Origin: Paulinella micropora
Taxonomy: Eukaryota > Cercozoa > Imbricatea > Euglyphida > Paulinellidae
Assembly: GCA_019918135.1 (NCBI GenBank)
Contig: WBZZ01002123.1
Location: forward strand, 100,001 to 164,000
Direction of reading: 5' to 3'
Length of the DNA: 64,000 nt
Positions 29,102 to 41,639 of this stretch are shown here, in pieces (within the stretch, counting starts at the first letter, position 1; each line of letters opens with the position of its first letter). The notes below the pieces were generated by a model. That model worked only from the letters and a program-made list of their open reading frames with translations, searched no databases and was not told the origin of the DNA. A program made the position numbers and the translations under genes.

Positions 29102-29665
29102 AAGTCTCTCTCTGTCTCGTCTGCTTACTTGCTTCTTTGAATTTCATCCTTTTCAGCTGCGGTCAGTAGCTGCTCAGTACGAACATTGTATTCCATAACT
29201 GAGGCGTGACTCGCCTCCTGATATTAAATGTCAAATCATCTGATTGCTAACTCATATTAATATTATATTGGCTCATCTTCTATGTTTTTAATGTTAATTA
29301 GTAGTATTAACAACTAAATCAAGTTTTTCATTAATAAATTATTAATAATATTAAGTTAACAACCATCTTGAAGTTCCAAACAAAATTGAAAATTTCATTC
29401 AAAACTGAAAAAATGCATGAAAACCAAGATTTCAACGAAAACAGAAAAACTGACTCAAAAATGAAAAACTCTTTTTTTTTTGTCTTGAATGTCGTCAGCA
29501 ATATTAACAGTGATGTTGATGTGCTTATTGCTTAACGTTTGTTTAAGGTGTTGCTGTTTGAGTTGTGACCATATTTTATTAATTAACTTGTTTGGCTGCC
29601 GGTTGTTTGGCTTTATGATATTTACTATGTTGGCTCATATCGGCCGCTATTCCTAAATAGGGGGA
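28793..29665. other. Non-coding; diverged inverted counterpart of the duplicated unit
   Basis: A polypyrimidine stretch (about 28940-29090, then CA repeats to 29101) mirrors the polypurine tract. The segment 29385-29505 is similar, in reverse orientation, to 24690-24800, including the shared GCTGACGACATTCAAGAC word. No gene is credible. Confidence 0.55.
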
Positions 29666-29791
29666 GCAATGGACAATTTTATTAATTAATATAGTATTTA
29701 GTCATATCGGCCTATACATGTTTTACATAGTTATTACTATGATAGTTCTGGTACTGGTGGCAGTCAGTTCCTTCATAGGACTGATCATTGC
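29666..29791 (+). repeat. Interspersed repeat R1 (copy 2), interrupted by an LTR
   Basis: Matches 1491-1602. Similarity ends at CTGATCATTGC, where TGTAATGCCCCCAACG of the LTR begins. Confidence 0.7.
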
Positions 29792-29877
29792 TGTAATGCC
29801 CCCAACGATAGCTCGTACAAAGTCGGTAATACAACCAAACACAGTCCTCAAAAGATGAGAATGATGTCTCGTTATAT
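29792..29877 (-). repeat. LTR of element A, outer piece
   Basis: Starts with TG and matches 62254-62342 (CCCAACGATAGCTC, AAACACAGTCCTCAAAA, ATGATGTCTCGTTATAT). It is cut at ATAT by the piggyBac-type insertion. Confidence 0.75.
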
Positions 29878-32800
29878 TGTCTGTGTGCCTGCTGATGCCG
29901 GGCGGCATCCTCTGATGCCGGCCGGCATCACTTGTTAGTGACCGGTTTTCAAAAAATTCTTCCGAGGCAACCGGTGCTGACTTTGTAAAATAAACTCTAG
30001 AAGAGTAAAGGAAAAGTGTCTAGAAATCGACGGGTAAAATTTCTGCTCAGTCCTTTGAGTAGAAGTTATTTAGTTAATTCGACAAGTGCCGACCCTCAGA
30101 TTGGCTTTTTTCCACGTGAAGTCGTCATGAGCAAAAAAGATGGAGGTGGGCAGCACCCTTACGATCGCTGTTTGGAAGTTTGGCAGGGCCTGGGCCAAAA
30201 AAAAATTGGTGATCCCACTTACAGTGACATTGGTGCTTTGGGGACACTGAAAAAAAAAAAAGAATCCAAGAAAGAGAAAGCATTGGTTACCATGCGTTTT
30301 GATGGGAAGGATTATTATGTGTTTGAGAAGAACTGCAAACCATGCCCCTTGCAGGCAGGGGGGTTTTATAAGTTCATAAATGGTGACGGAGAAGAGGTGG
30401 AGATGGAGGTTTCAGAGGACGAAGAGGAGGAGCAGGAGGAGCAGGAGCAGGAGCAGAAGGAGGATGAGAAGGAGCAGAAGGTGGAGGAGGAAAACGACGA
30501 TGATGAGGAGGGGTGACGACGAAGGCCCTCCTGTTTACAATCCCAGCCCCTACACACCCCTACAGGCTACACACCCCTACAGGTAGCTGATGAGAAAGCA
30601 AAACTCACATCTAAGGGATTCGACTGGGTCTTGGGTCCTCAGACCGTGGACCCGAGCAGCGATCGAGCTCGCCATAAGGCGAGGTCGACGATGGATCAAA
30701 AATTCGACATCGACCCCACCCTGTACGTACTCCCCTTTCTCCCTCTGTTGACTCCCCTTTATCTATTCCAGAAGCATTACAACTCCTCAAGAGTTCCTCT
30801 TTCTGTTCCTCCCTTTTTTTTTTACTTATGTTATGAACTTGCAGAGAGATTCAAGAGAGAAGATAAATTTTCGAGTCTTGCTTTTGATGCTGCTTTTTTC
30901 TCAATCATGGTGTCCACTTTGCTACCATTTTTTGCGCCATTTGTAATTTTTTTATTTATTTTTTTTCCTGTATCATCTGCAGACACTTTATGCATTTTTT
31001 CCCGACTGAGATGTTGCCAAGTATACTCAACCTCACTTCCGTGGAGCTCTGCAAAGATCCAACCCCCCGTATGAGGTCCCCCCTTACAGAGGAGGAGTTT
31101 TGGGTGTTTTTAGGCCTCTTAATTCGTATATCATTAGCAGATAGGGGCCGCAGGAGGTGTCACTGGGGTAAGGTAAGTGAAGTGGGCACAGACGGCCTGC
31201 CGGGGGACGACTTTGGTAAGTATATGGCCCTCAATGGCTTCGATGCTATTTTAAGGTGTTTGACCCTTGGCCCCCCCTCATCAGACACTGACCCTTTTCT
31301 CCCCGTTCGTGCTTTTGCTGAGGCAGTTGGCAAGAAGGCAGAGCAATCCATAGTGCCAGGACTTATTATTACTGCTGATGAAAGCATGGGTCAGTATACA
31401 GGAGATCAAATGCCTGGCGAAATGGTGGTCCCCAGGAAGCCGATCCCTGTTGGGAGGGAATATAATACAGCTTGTGACGTGCAATCGGGCATCTGTATAG
31501 CCATGGAGATGGTTGAGGGGCAAGTGAGAGATCGACAAAAAGAGTTTGCGGCTGCTCTGGGGGTTACTACTGCAACTACGCTTAAGTTAACGAAGCCGTG
31601 GTGGGGAACGGGCCGCATCTTTGTAGGTGATTCGTGGTTTGCCTCTGTCAAAACAGCCATCGAGATGAAGAAAGGGGATGTGATTTTGTGGGCATGGTTA
31701 AGACTGCGCACGCAGGGTTTCCAGTGAGGTTACTTCATAGCTCAAGGGGCGGGGCCAAGGGGGATTTAGCCTCAGCTACATGCGAAAAGGATGGGATTAA
31801 GCTGCTCGCAGTCAACCAGAACGATCATAATCAGCAGCAGATTATAGCTACTTGCTCTACTACTTTGGAGGGTAAACCTCGGAATGCGCGTTTTTCTCAG
31901 TCACTGCCGCAAGTCCCGCGCTGCCAGGCCGTAGCTTTGTATTATTCAGCTTTTAACGCTGTCGATATGTTCAATGCCGCTCGCCACGGGTCCAATGCTC
32001 TCAACCTCTCTATTGCTACCCATGATTGGGCTAAGTTAGATTTTTTCATTTTGATTGACTTCATTCTCACCAACGCGTGCAGACATTATCTCAAATTTTC
32101 TGTCACTGTTTTGGCCAACCTTAATCTCATGAAAGGTGATGGCAGGCCGGGGTATTTCAAATCCTTGGTTGCGAAAGGGCTGTTAAGGAAGGTCAATGAG
32201 GCTGAAATAGATGCTATTCTTGCCCCCCCCCCCCCCCCCCGTGTGGTAGAAGGTAGCGTCGACCCCAACCCACCCTCATGCATGCTTCTGTCCAGGTATC
32301 CAATGACCGTTCAGGGAGATAAAGTTAAGAAGAAGGTGGAGGCAGGTGACGCCTTCCCTGGTAGTTTAGAGCGTGCGAAGAGACGTAGATGCCGTGTGTG
32401 CCTGTATGCGTACGCAGAGAGTAAGGTGAATTTTACCGAGTATTACTGCGCGACCTGTGGACCAAACATGCCTCTATGTAACTCTAAAGGACGTACGTGT
32501 CACGCCTGGCATAAACAGCACGGCAAGCCCCTCTCCAAGAAGCGCAAACGCGCTTAGATACCCTCTCAAAGACAGTGATGCCACGCGGCATCAGCCTAAA
32601 AATGACTATGACTCAAGTGTGAGTCGGACACTGTTAGAGGTTAGATTTTAATAAGTATAATAAATTTTCATTGATTTTGATACCGGAAATCAATGTTTAA
32701 TATTAATATTGAAAACAAATTTAAAAAAAATATTTTTTACTGACTTGAAAGAGCTTGAAATATTGATGCCGGCCGGCATTCAGGCACAGCCACATAAACA
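29878..32800 (+). mobile_element. piggyBac-type DNA transposon inserted in an LTR
   Basis: The flanking LTR resumes at 32801 in register with the intact LTR at about 62343. The ends carry imperfect inverted repeats: a TGTGCCTG word followed by ATGCCGG(C/G)CGGCATC at the left, and its inverse at the right. Outer bases are TGT and ACA. The flanks show an ATAT (or ATATT) duplication instead of the TTAA expected for piggyBac. It carries one transposase gene. Confidence 0.75.
30127..32557 (+). pseudogene. piggyBac-family transposase, probable intron, broken frame
   Basis: From ATG 30127 (MSKKDGGGQ) the N-terminal part is acidic and low in complexity (many Glu/Gln), with an in-frame TGA at 30514-30516. 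A probable intron (GTACGT donor at 30723, CTGCAG acceptor ending 30982) joins to FFPTEMLPSILNLTS. The catalytic domain shows the DDE_Tnp_1_7 pattern: Asp in ITADESMGQYTG (31377), Asp in FVGDSWFAS (31629) and Asp in NAVDMFNAARH (31963). A frameshift lies near 31680-31690, between the second and third. The C-terminal cysteine-rich finger (CRVCLYAY, YYCATCG, PLCN, CHAWHKQH) is complete. A proline run coded by C17 lies near 32224. Once able to cut and paste this element, it is now broken. Confidence 0.8.
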
Positions 32801-33159
32801 ATATTAGCTCAGTGAAGCCAAAAAAGGAAAACGGCAACAGACCAGGAATAAAATGGCATCAGGTCCAATCCGGACAAATAATACTGAAAAATAAGCTGGT
32901 GCACCTGTCACCAGGAAAAGGTACTTTTTACCGGCTATCCGGGGGTGATGCCTACAGTACCCCCTCCCGATTTTATGACGGAAATAGCATTTTCGTCATA
33001 CACCTTTTGATTTCTTTCTGCAAATAGTATGCGCTATGGAGTCATGCCACACAGCGCATCGACCCACGGATAGACGCTAAAAGACGATAAATATATCCTC
33101 CTACGGCACGTCAAAGCGGATTCTCTAGCCGGTCTTATAAATTTTGAACTCCTTCTCCT

Positions 33160-33211
<52 letters not shown>

Positions 33212-33300
33212 TTTCTTTTTCCGGCAGTATGTCAAGAACAAACGTACTATTAATAAAAAGTACAAGCAACGTGGTGCTGTAGTACGATTCCCCCTTTGAT
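32801..33300 (-). repeat. LTR of element A, middle piece
   Basis: Matches 62343-62720 in order: ATTAGCTCAGTGA, GACCAGGA, TTTTTACCGG, GGGGTGATG.CACAGTACCCC, CAACCCACG and GCAGTATGTC. A (TC)n microsatellite occupies 33163-33211. The piece ends in CTTCTTCTTATC and then ATT repeats. Confidence 0.7.
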
Positions 33301-33313
33301 CTCCTTCTTCTTC

Positions 33314-33379
<66 letters not shown>

Positions 33380-33564
33380 GGAATAACCTCGGCTTAGTGC
33401 AGTCTTGCCCTCAGGAGCTCCATCGGTGGCCCCGATCATCAGGCGAGAGACTGACACGGGGGGGTGGAGGACCTCGAACAAGGGTATTGGAGGCTTATGT
33501 CCGTTGAGGATATGCCATTAGCTGCATCAGTACGCCTCAGATATAGTATTATTATTATTATTAT

Positions 33565-33779
33565 TTCGATTCCCGTCGGTGCCACCAGTATTTTCATTGA
33601 ACATACCGGTCTATTTCTGGACCAGTATTTTCATTGAACATACCGGCCCGTCTGGAAGTGTTGGAACTGCCCTTGCGGGGGTGTCATTAGAGCTTATCGT
33701 CAATTCTTCGTACTCCCCTCACGGGTGAGACGATGGAGGCGCATGTGCAGAAATGCATCAGCCATTGACAGAGAAGCAC

Positions 33780-33780
<1 letters not shown>
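33565..33780 (+). repeat. tRNA-derived SINE, 5'-truncated copy
   Basis: Begins inside the B box (TTCGATTCCCGTCGG) and has the full body and ATT tail of the family, including the 35 bp internal duplication. Confidence 0.75.
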
Positions 33781-33856
<76 letters not shown>

Positions 33857-34028
33857 GGGAGTACATAGGCCATCGGTCCTTTCCATGGGCTGATTGGTAT
33901 AAAGCTCCTAGAGTAATGTTCTATGCCGTCACTTCCTTTATTCCACCGATTGGTGTGGAGACTTTCCTTATGGAATGGAGGACTGGATGCACATGGCCTT
34001 TTGGCTCAGCAATTGGCAGGAGATACAC

Positions 34029-34115
<87 letters not shown>

Positions 34116-34383
34116 GGACACCGTGATAGCCCAGTGGTCAAGTTCTACCATCTGGGCCTGTCGCCAGTTCGATTCCCGTCGGTGCCACCAGTATTTTCAT
34201 TGAACATATCGGTCTATTTCTGGACCAGTATTTTCATTGAACATACCGGCCCGTCTGGAAGTGTTGGAACTGCCCTTGCGGGGGTGTCATTAGAGCTTAT
34301 CGTCAATTCTTCGTACTCCCCTCACGGGTGAGACGATGGAGGCGCATGTGCAGAAATGCATCAGCCATTGACAGAGAAGCACT
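34116..34383 (+). repeat. tRNA-derived SINE, full copy
   Basis: Starts GGACACCGTGATAGCCCAGT. The A box TAGCCCAGTGG and B box AGTTCGATTCCC are spaced as in tRNA genes, and the tRNA-like head ends GGTGCCACCA. A unique body of about 190 bases follows, with a doubled CCAGTATTTTCATTGAACAT segment, then (ATT)n. Confidence 0.85.
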
Positions 34384-34409
34384 ATTATTATTATTATTAT
34401 TATTATTAC

Positions 34410-34539
<130 letters not shown>

Positions 34540-34541
34540 TC

Positions 34542-34772
34542 GGACACCGTGATAGCCCAGTGGTCAAGTTCTACCATCTGGGCCCTGTCGCCAGTTCGAT
34601 TCCCGTCGGTGCCACCAGTATTTTCATTGAACATACCGGTCCGTCTGGAAGTGTTGGAACTGCCCGTGCGGGGGTGTCATTAGAGCCTATCGTCAATTCC
34701 TCGTACTCCCCTCACGGGTGAGACGATGGAGGCGCATGTGCAGATTTGCATCAGCCATTGACAGAGAAGCAC

Positions 34773-34773
<1 letters not shown>
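34542..34773 (+). repeat. tRNA-derived SINE, full copy without internal duplication
   Basis: Same head and body as 34116-34383 but with a single CCAGTATTTTCATTGAACAT segment, so it is about 36 bases shorter. Confidence 0.85.
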
Positions 34774-34815
<42 letters not shown>

Positions 34816-34819
34816 GTTA

Positions 34820-34899
<80 letters not shown>

Positions 34900-34975
34900 G
34901 TTATTATTATTATTATGGAGGGGTGCACAGTATGGCACCCCGCGGGAAGAGGAGGTGGTTGGGCCTCTTCCCACT

Positions 34976-35172
34976 GGTTTCGAGGCTATGTCGTTGTGTT
35001 GGCTCCGAGGCTATGTTGTTGTGTTGGTTCCGAGGCTATGTTGTTGTGTTGGTTCCGAGGCTATGTTGTTGTGTTGGTTCCGAGGCTCTGTTGTTGTGTG
35101 GGTTCCGAGGCTATGTCGATGTGGGTTCCGAGGCTATGTTGTGTTGGTTCCGAGGCCATGTCGTTGTGTTGT
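34976..35172 (+). repeat. 25 bp minisatellite
   Basis: About eight copies of TTCCGAGGCTATGTTGTTGT plus GTTGG, with the last copies shortened. It lies within the sixth ATT-tailed unit. Confidence 0.85.
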
Positions 35173-35561
35173 TTTTTATAAGACATACACCACGTGGGAT
35201 CAAAGGGGTATTTACATTCCGCGATCTAGGGGTGGTGACGGGTTTCGAGGCGTCCCAGATACTTACCACAAAACGTCCTCATGCGCTGGCAGACCGCATG
35301 AAATGTTTGCTACCCCTGTGAGTACCTCCATGCGAGACCTACCCAGTCTCGTGGAGCTCTCACGCGGGGAAGATCAATCATTTGTAGTTGATTTCCTGCA
35401 AGGTACCCGACACTGTGCGGGTAGTAGGGACTTCCTTTTGGGGCCTTCTATGCAGGATGGTTAGAGTCACTCTTCCCTCCCCAACATACTCACTGCAGTC
35501 CCTGTTAGGTCGAGGGATGGAGGCGCATGGCCCTCGGGCTCAGCCATGACAGATCAATATA

Positions 35562-35613
<52 letters not shown>

Positions 35614-35881
35614 GGACACCGTGATAGCCCAGTGGTCAAGTTCTACCATCTGGGCCCTGTCGCCAGTTCGATTCCCGTCGGTGCCACCAGTATTTTCATT
35701 GAACATACCGGTCTATTTCTGGACCAGTATTTTCATTGAACATACCGGCCCGTCTGGAAGTGTTGGAACTGCCCTTGCGGGGGTGTCATTAGAGCTTATC
35801 GTCAATTCTTCGTACTCCCCTCACGGGTGAGACGATGGAGGCGCATGTGCAGAAATGCATCAGCCATTGACAGAGAAGCAC

Positions 35882-35882
<1 letters not shown>
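35614..35882 (+). repeat. tRNA-derived SINE, full copy
   Basis: Near-identical to 34116-34383 including the internal duplication, followed by (ATT)n to 35932 where LTR sequence resumes. Confidence 0.85.
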
Positions 35883-35932
<50 letters not shown>

Positions 35933-35935
<3 letters not shown>

Positions 35936-36420
35936 CAGGGAGATCGTAAGTACATTGTCTTTTTTAATGACATACCCTTGTATAAGGCGGATATTCTATG
36001 ATATAGTATTAGGGGGCCAGTCCTAATAACTATATCCGAAGTCGAGGTGTATGTACCCGACCCTGCGATATACCGACACAAGTAGAGATTGACCGTGCTC
36101 AGGTACGACAGTATATAATCTATCGTAAAAAATAATTTAATGAAAGTTTCAGAGAACATTTCATTTTCGAGAACATCATCCCAGGACTTGGAAAGGGTCA
36201 TACCCTGGAACACCATCGCTCAATACACTAGCGATCCCCGTATACGGTGTAGTATCATCGTCGATCGACCTTTCGCACTCGTATGTTGCGATCGAATGCC
36301 AAGTTACATCACTGAGTCTTTTTAATATTCATATTGATAACTGATGATGCATGATCAAATCATGATACGCCGTGGGCAATCAACCAGTTTGTTTGAGACG
36401 CATAAAGAAAAATAATTTCT
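35933..36420 (-). repeat. LTR of element A, inner piece
   Basis: Matches 62810-63290: GACATACCCTTGTATAA, ACTATATCCGAAGT, CTTGCGATAT-like and CACAAGTAGAGAT words, then ACACCATCGCTCA and AGCGATCCC. The exact inner LTR end is not clear. Confidence 0.65.
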
Positions 36421-36423
36421 TTG

Positions 36424-39400
36424 TCACTGCCTTCGTCGTCTGGCGCGGATTTCTTTGCCTGGTGGAGGACCACCAACAAAAGTCAGATCGAACTTTGACT
36501 GTTCGAGAATGTCCCAGATCTTATTAGGGATTCCGCCCAACGATAATTCAAAAGGGACATCAAGCACTCCTCTTGGCAGTGTCTGAATGGTCCACGCAGT
36601 GTAATCCTTGTCTCTGGGAGTAATTGTATCATCCCATGTCTCGAGACTTTTTGCGTCTTTATATACTGGCAGATAATGTCTTGCCTTTGGATCCTCAACC
36701 GGGTCCATACTTCTCCAGAACTGGAGTATCGGTTGTACTATCTTTGCGGCTGATGATATTTTGAGTGTCCGTGTGACACGCATCTGTCGTGGGACTGCCA
36801 CGACCCGCATCAAGTATAAGTCTGAGAGAGTGTCATCAGCGACATGTTGTTCCGCTGGTCTCATCAGATAGAAAGCATCTTTCACCCATGCGATGGTTGC
36901 TATCGCATCACCTTCCTTCCATCGCTCATGTACAATCTCATCGTTGCCCGCGTTTGGGTCAGTGTCAGTCCCCTCCTCCTCCTGGTGGACATCCTTTGAT
37001 CTCATCGACCTCATCGCCATCCTCGGTTGGTCGTTGATAAGATCATTCCGCACTCTCCTTAGCTGCGCCTCTGTGATCTTCTCCTTCTTTCCGCTATGCT
37101 CTCGCGGAGACTTAGACTGAGTCCCCACCGCGCTTATGCGGTCAGTCTTCTCCTTACTGTCCACCTCACTCTCCTCCTTCTCAGCTATCGGTGCCCGATA
37201 AGCATCGTCTTGGTCTATGCCAGCCTCCTTGTGGATGGGCGGCACCTCTTTGAAATCGTCCTTCATCCGTTTTAACGCCTCCTCAACGGATTCATCTTCC
37301 AGTAAGAAGGGATCATACTTAATCAGCCTTCTTACATTCACAATTTGCACCTTCCCTCTACCCCTGATCTTGTAGTTCAGAGGTCCCGTCTGTTCCATAA
37401 TCTGATAAGGTCCTTTCCAGTGAGTGAACAGCTTAGAGCTGACTCCCTTCGGGACTTGAGGATGGTACAACAGTACAATATCCCCAACCTGAAACTTGAT
37501 CTGATCCAAGTGCGCTTGTCGCACCCCTTCAGCATCAGTCTTTCGGCGCTCCGCCTCTCTATGCGCCCTGACTATTTGTTCCGCCTCCATCTTCACTCTA
37601 AGTCTCATGCCAAACAACTCATCCGCATCCGCCCAAGTGTCTTTTGGGTGAAGGAGCGAAGTCGGGATATCAGGCTCACGCCCATATACTAACTGATATG
37701 GCGAGATTGAGCTCTTCGAGCCTCCTAACGCCGTAGAGGGTAGACAGTTCATTGCAAACGCAAATGATGGTGCTGCCTCGACCCATGCTCTTTGATTCTC
37801 CTTCTTCGTGCAATACATCTTTAGCGAGGCTTTGAGGGGTCTGTGTACCCGCTCGATTTTCCCATTTGCTCGCGGGTTATAGGCAGTAACATATTGCCAG
37901 TTCATCCCGTAATACTTAGATAGTTTGTCGATGACCTCGTTATTAAAGTCCGAGCCTCGATCACAACATATCTTTCTTGGTACTCCGATCTGTGAGATGA
38001 TCCTATCGATCAGCGCCTCGGCCGTCGTCTTGCCGGTAACGTCTTTGACAGGGATGATCCACACATAGTTGGTGGCTCTGTCAATAGCCGTAAGGAGGTA
38101 TTTGTAACCATCCTTCGATTCTGGGAAAGGTCCCACATGATCAATGTGTATAAACTCAAACATCCCCGCATGAAGAGGAAATTCGCCAATCAGGCCAAAA
38201 TTTTCCTTCAGTGGTGTTTTGTTTATCTTGCACGGGATGCATGCATCCACCGCCTGATCTATCTCCTCCTTCATCTTCTTCCACCAGAATCGCCTCGCTA
38301 CGAACATGTGAGTTCGTTGTCGACCCGGATGCGCCAAAAGTGGGCAATTGTGGGCTGCGACAAATATAAATCGTCTCAGACTCTCCGGTACCCAAAGGGT
38401 CCATTTGTCTGGCTGTGACGCATAGCGACCGTGAAGGCCCTTGTACCACAGTAGACCATCTCTCCATCCCATCTCCTTCATCTGATCTTTGATCGCTTTC
38501 GTCATCCGTAGCTCATCCGGGTTCTGATATAACTGTATCAGTTCTTTAAACTCCGGATCTTGAGCCTGTTGTTGCCTCCATGCGGTAGGCGAGGCTATAT
38601 GGATAGTACCATCTTCTAGCCGTACCCCGATTCTTTCCGGGTCATCGTCTAGGTCACTTCTCCGCTCTTGAGGAGGCTCCGCATAAACTTCCTGCGTCTC
38701 CTCTTCCTCTCTTATGTTCGCCTTCGCATTCTCATATACCTCATAGGACCACTCAGCGTCCTCCTGGGTATGTAGCTCACAACATATCCCGTGATCCGGG
38801 CCTTGTGGACTGTACCGTAGACCTGTGCGGTCATATCGGACTCCACTCGCCATCTCCATCGCCTCAATGTGGCTGACCTCATACACCTTGTCAGTGGACA
38901 AGTCTTCCATCTCCACCGTGGACACCAACGCCGATACTTCTGAGTTAAACTCTAGCCTAGAGAGGCTATCAGTGACCACATTTCGCTTTCCCGGTAGATG
39001 GACCATTGTAAAATCGAAACAAGACAAGAACGCTTGCCACCGCGCCAGCCGTCCCGTCGGTTCATGATTCATCAACCATAACAGGTTATGATGATCAGTT
39101 CTGACAGTAAATTGAGGTCCTCCCCACAAATACTCTCTGAGCCTCTTGAGGGCCCATACTACCGCCAACGCCTCTCTTTGCCTTGTGCAATAGTTTCTCT
39201 CCGCCGCACACAACTTCCTACTAATAAACATGATTGGGCGTAATTTCTTCTCCTCATCCTCTTGTTGTAATACAGCCCCAATCGCAAACTTAGATGCGTC
39301 TGTATCGACTACGAATTGTTTCGTAAAGTCGGGCATCGTTAACACCAGTCCTCCGTCTTTCGGGTCTTTGTAAATAAGATCTTTGAGCGCATGAAACGCT

Positions 39401-41568
39401 TGCAAAGCCTCTTCGTCCCACTTCTCAAAGTTTCCAAAATCTATCATTTTCTCCAACTTAGCCCGTGTTGCACCCCAATCGGGTATAAACTGGCTATAGT
39501 ATTGCGCCATCGCAAGGAATAAGTGCAATTCAGTGCGGTTCTTCGGTATCGGTCGATTCATAATCTCCTCCCTCTTCTCTTTGGATATCGAGACTCGATT
39601 ATGGGAGATCTCGTACCCTAAGTATGTCACATTCGTCTTGGCAAGTTGACACTTCTTTAGATTGCACTTTAGGCCAAAAGCTCCTATGCGCCTGAATATA
39701 TCGGACAAATGATCGATATGCTCCTCCATTGTGTTAGAGTATACGATAATGTCATCGATATAGCAAAATGCATATTCTCCCGCCTGCTGTCCCCGCCTTC
39801 TCATAAAGCCTCCGTCAGACAAATCATCGTACTGACTGCTCAACATCTTCTGCATCGCCTTCTGGAAAAGTCCCGGGGCTTGCTTGAGGCCCATCGGAAG
39901 CACTTTCCATTGGTATATTTCCATACCCACCACAAACGCCGTCAGCCATCTGGACTTTTCCTCCAGTGGTATCTGCCAGAAGCCATTCTTAAGGTCAATG
40001 ACCGAATAGAATTTTGCATTCCGCAGTACTCTCCTTCCTTCTTCTAATGTCGGGAGAGGATTTCACTCTTCCTCCCGCACCTTGTTAACACGAGCATAGT
40101 TAACTGTCAGGCGCCATTCTCCTCCTGGCTTCGGCACTATTCTCGGTTGTGAGACTATTGGAGATGTTGATCTCTCAATAAAGTCCTCATTGAGCAGCTG
40201 TCTTGCTAGCTCCTCCGCTATCTTCGCCTCATGTATACTCAAATTCGCCCTTCGTGGTGCCGGTGACGGCTCCGCACCCGGTATTTTGTAAATAACCACA
40301 GTGAAATCTTCAGGCTTGACACCACCTGTATGTGGAGGGTCAAAAATTTCCTTGTTCGCCTCTAATTTGGCTTTTAAAAGCTCCTTCTCCTTCTCCGTGC
40401 CTACTCCTTCTTCCAATATTTTCCGCGCCGCCGCTTGAAAATCTTCATCAGACATCTGCTTATGTTGCTTGGGTTCTCTGTCCTCCTCCAAGCCTAAGTC
40501 CTCTTCCGAGACATCATCTAGGCCCGTCTTTTCATACGTGACCGTGTCCGGCTCATCATCTTTACCGAGCTCCACCAGCATGTCAATGAGTCTCGCGTAT
40601 TGCAAAGGAGCTTTACGGGTGTAAAACCATCAAAGCATGTGAATGCTTGAGGAATCAATTTCAACTTGTCGAGGTCTCTGAGCTTCCGCTTGTATGCACT
40701 GCTCTGCTCACGAGTTCCCATTCGACAAGCCACCACTAGCTGTTGCTTGCGAGAGGGTACCGGTATAGGATGATCAATAAGCCGGTCCCTTATTTCCTGC
40801 GCCCATATCGCCTTCTCATTATATGGCAGGATAATAGTATACGGCTTATTATTTTCAAATAAAGTCCGTAAGCATTTCTTCACTTCAGACAGTGAACGCG
40901 GCCACGTGGGCTCGTCACCCCAGAAATCAGTAATAAAACTTTTAATAGTTTCTGGTGGAGTATCCGGGATTCGCCCCGTTCTCCTTGGTACAAACGCCTC
41001 CCTTTTTCTTCTCCTACTTTCGCATGGAAACAGTATCCGTTAGTAATATGGACATCTGTTCCTACTCCTTCCGCGAATCTCGCCAACGACGGGCTTCTTT
41101 GTGCGACACATATAATCTCCTCCTTTCGCTTCTCGATTAAGTCATCAATAGACTTTTTGTCCCAATGGCATGTCGGAACTGTGACAGTGCACACTTGGGA
41201 TTCCCAATTGTCGGTCCAGGACAGCTCATCCGGTCTTACGACATGGGGGTGAACGTACACCTCAAGTGCCTCATGTGCATGGTCATCTTTTTGTGATCAG
41301 TCGCTAGACTCAGCTCATAAGCCTCATAAGAGTCAGTAGCGTTAAAGGGATCAGTATCGTTCTCTTCTCCTCTTTTTACTCCATATGTCACTCTCCGTGC
41401 GGCGCAATCAATCACAGCCCCCATCGTAGCCAATTGGCTCTTTTGTCTCTCCCTTTCCTCCTTCTTCTCCTTCATCCTCTCCACATAGGCAATGATCGCC
41501 TGTCGTAACTCCTCATCATCACACATATTGGCGTACCAACCTTCGTTCGCCTTGGCAATCTGAAGCAT
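36424..41568 (-). pseudogene. Gypsy pol of element A (protease end, RT, RNase H, integrase, C-terminal module)
   Basis: Reads right to left. 41236-41568 is the tail of a protease-like region. 40518-41260 is a conserved spacer (IPVPSRKQQLVVACRMG) also present in element C. 40063-40605 is the RT start. 36424-39933 holds RT (YIDDIIVYS), RNase H (DTDASKFAIGAVLQQ), an HHCC zinc motif (HPGRQRTHMF, CIPCK), and integrase with Asp in FIHIDHVGP, Asp in CDRGSDFN and Glu in NGKIERVHR. A module of about 170 residues containing FYLMRPAEQ and TWDDTI ends the protein. The RT-RNase H-integrase order defines Ty3/gypsy. An in-frame TGA at 40063-40065 and frame slips near 40600, 40890 and 41250 break it. Sequence to the right of 41568 is unrelated. 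Confidence 0.85.
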
Positions 41569-41639
41569 ATTGAAAAGGCCCGGTTCCTTGCCTTCCGTCC
41601 TGCTGAGAAAATTTTGCCCTTGCTGTTGGGTTCTTCATA

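Noticed and set aside
30016..30126. Longer N-terminus for the piggyBac transposase
   Set aside because: It would start at a GTG, and the first ATG in phase is at 30127.
34116..34191. A tRNA gene
   Set aside because: A and B boxes are present, but the sequence is repeated with a long body and ATT tail and the stems pair imperfectly, so it is the head of a SINE.
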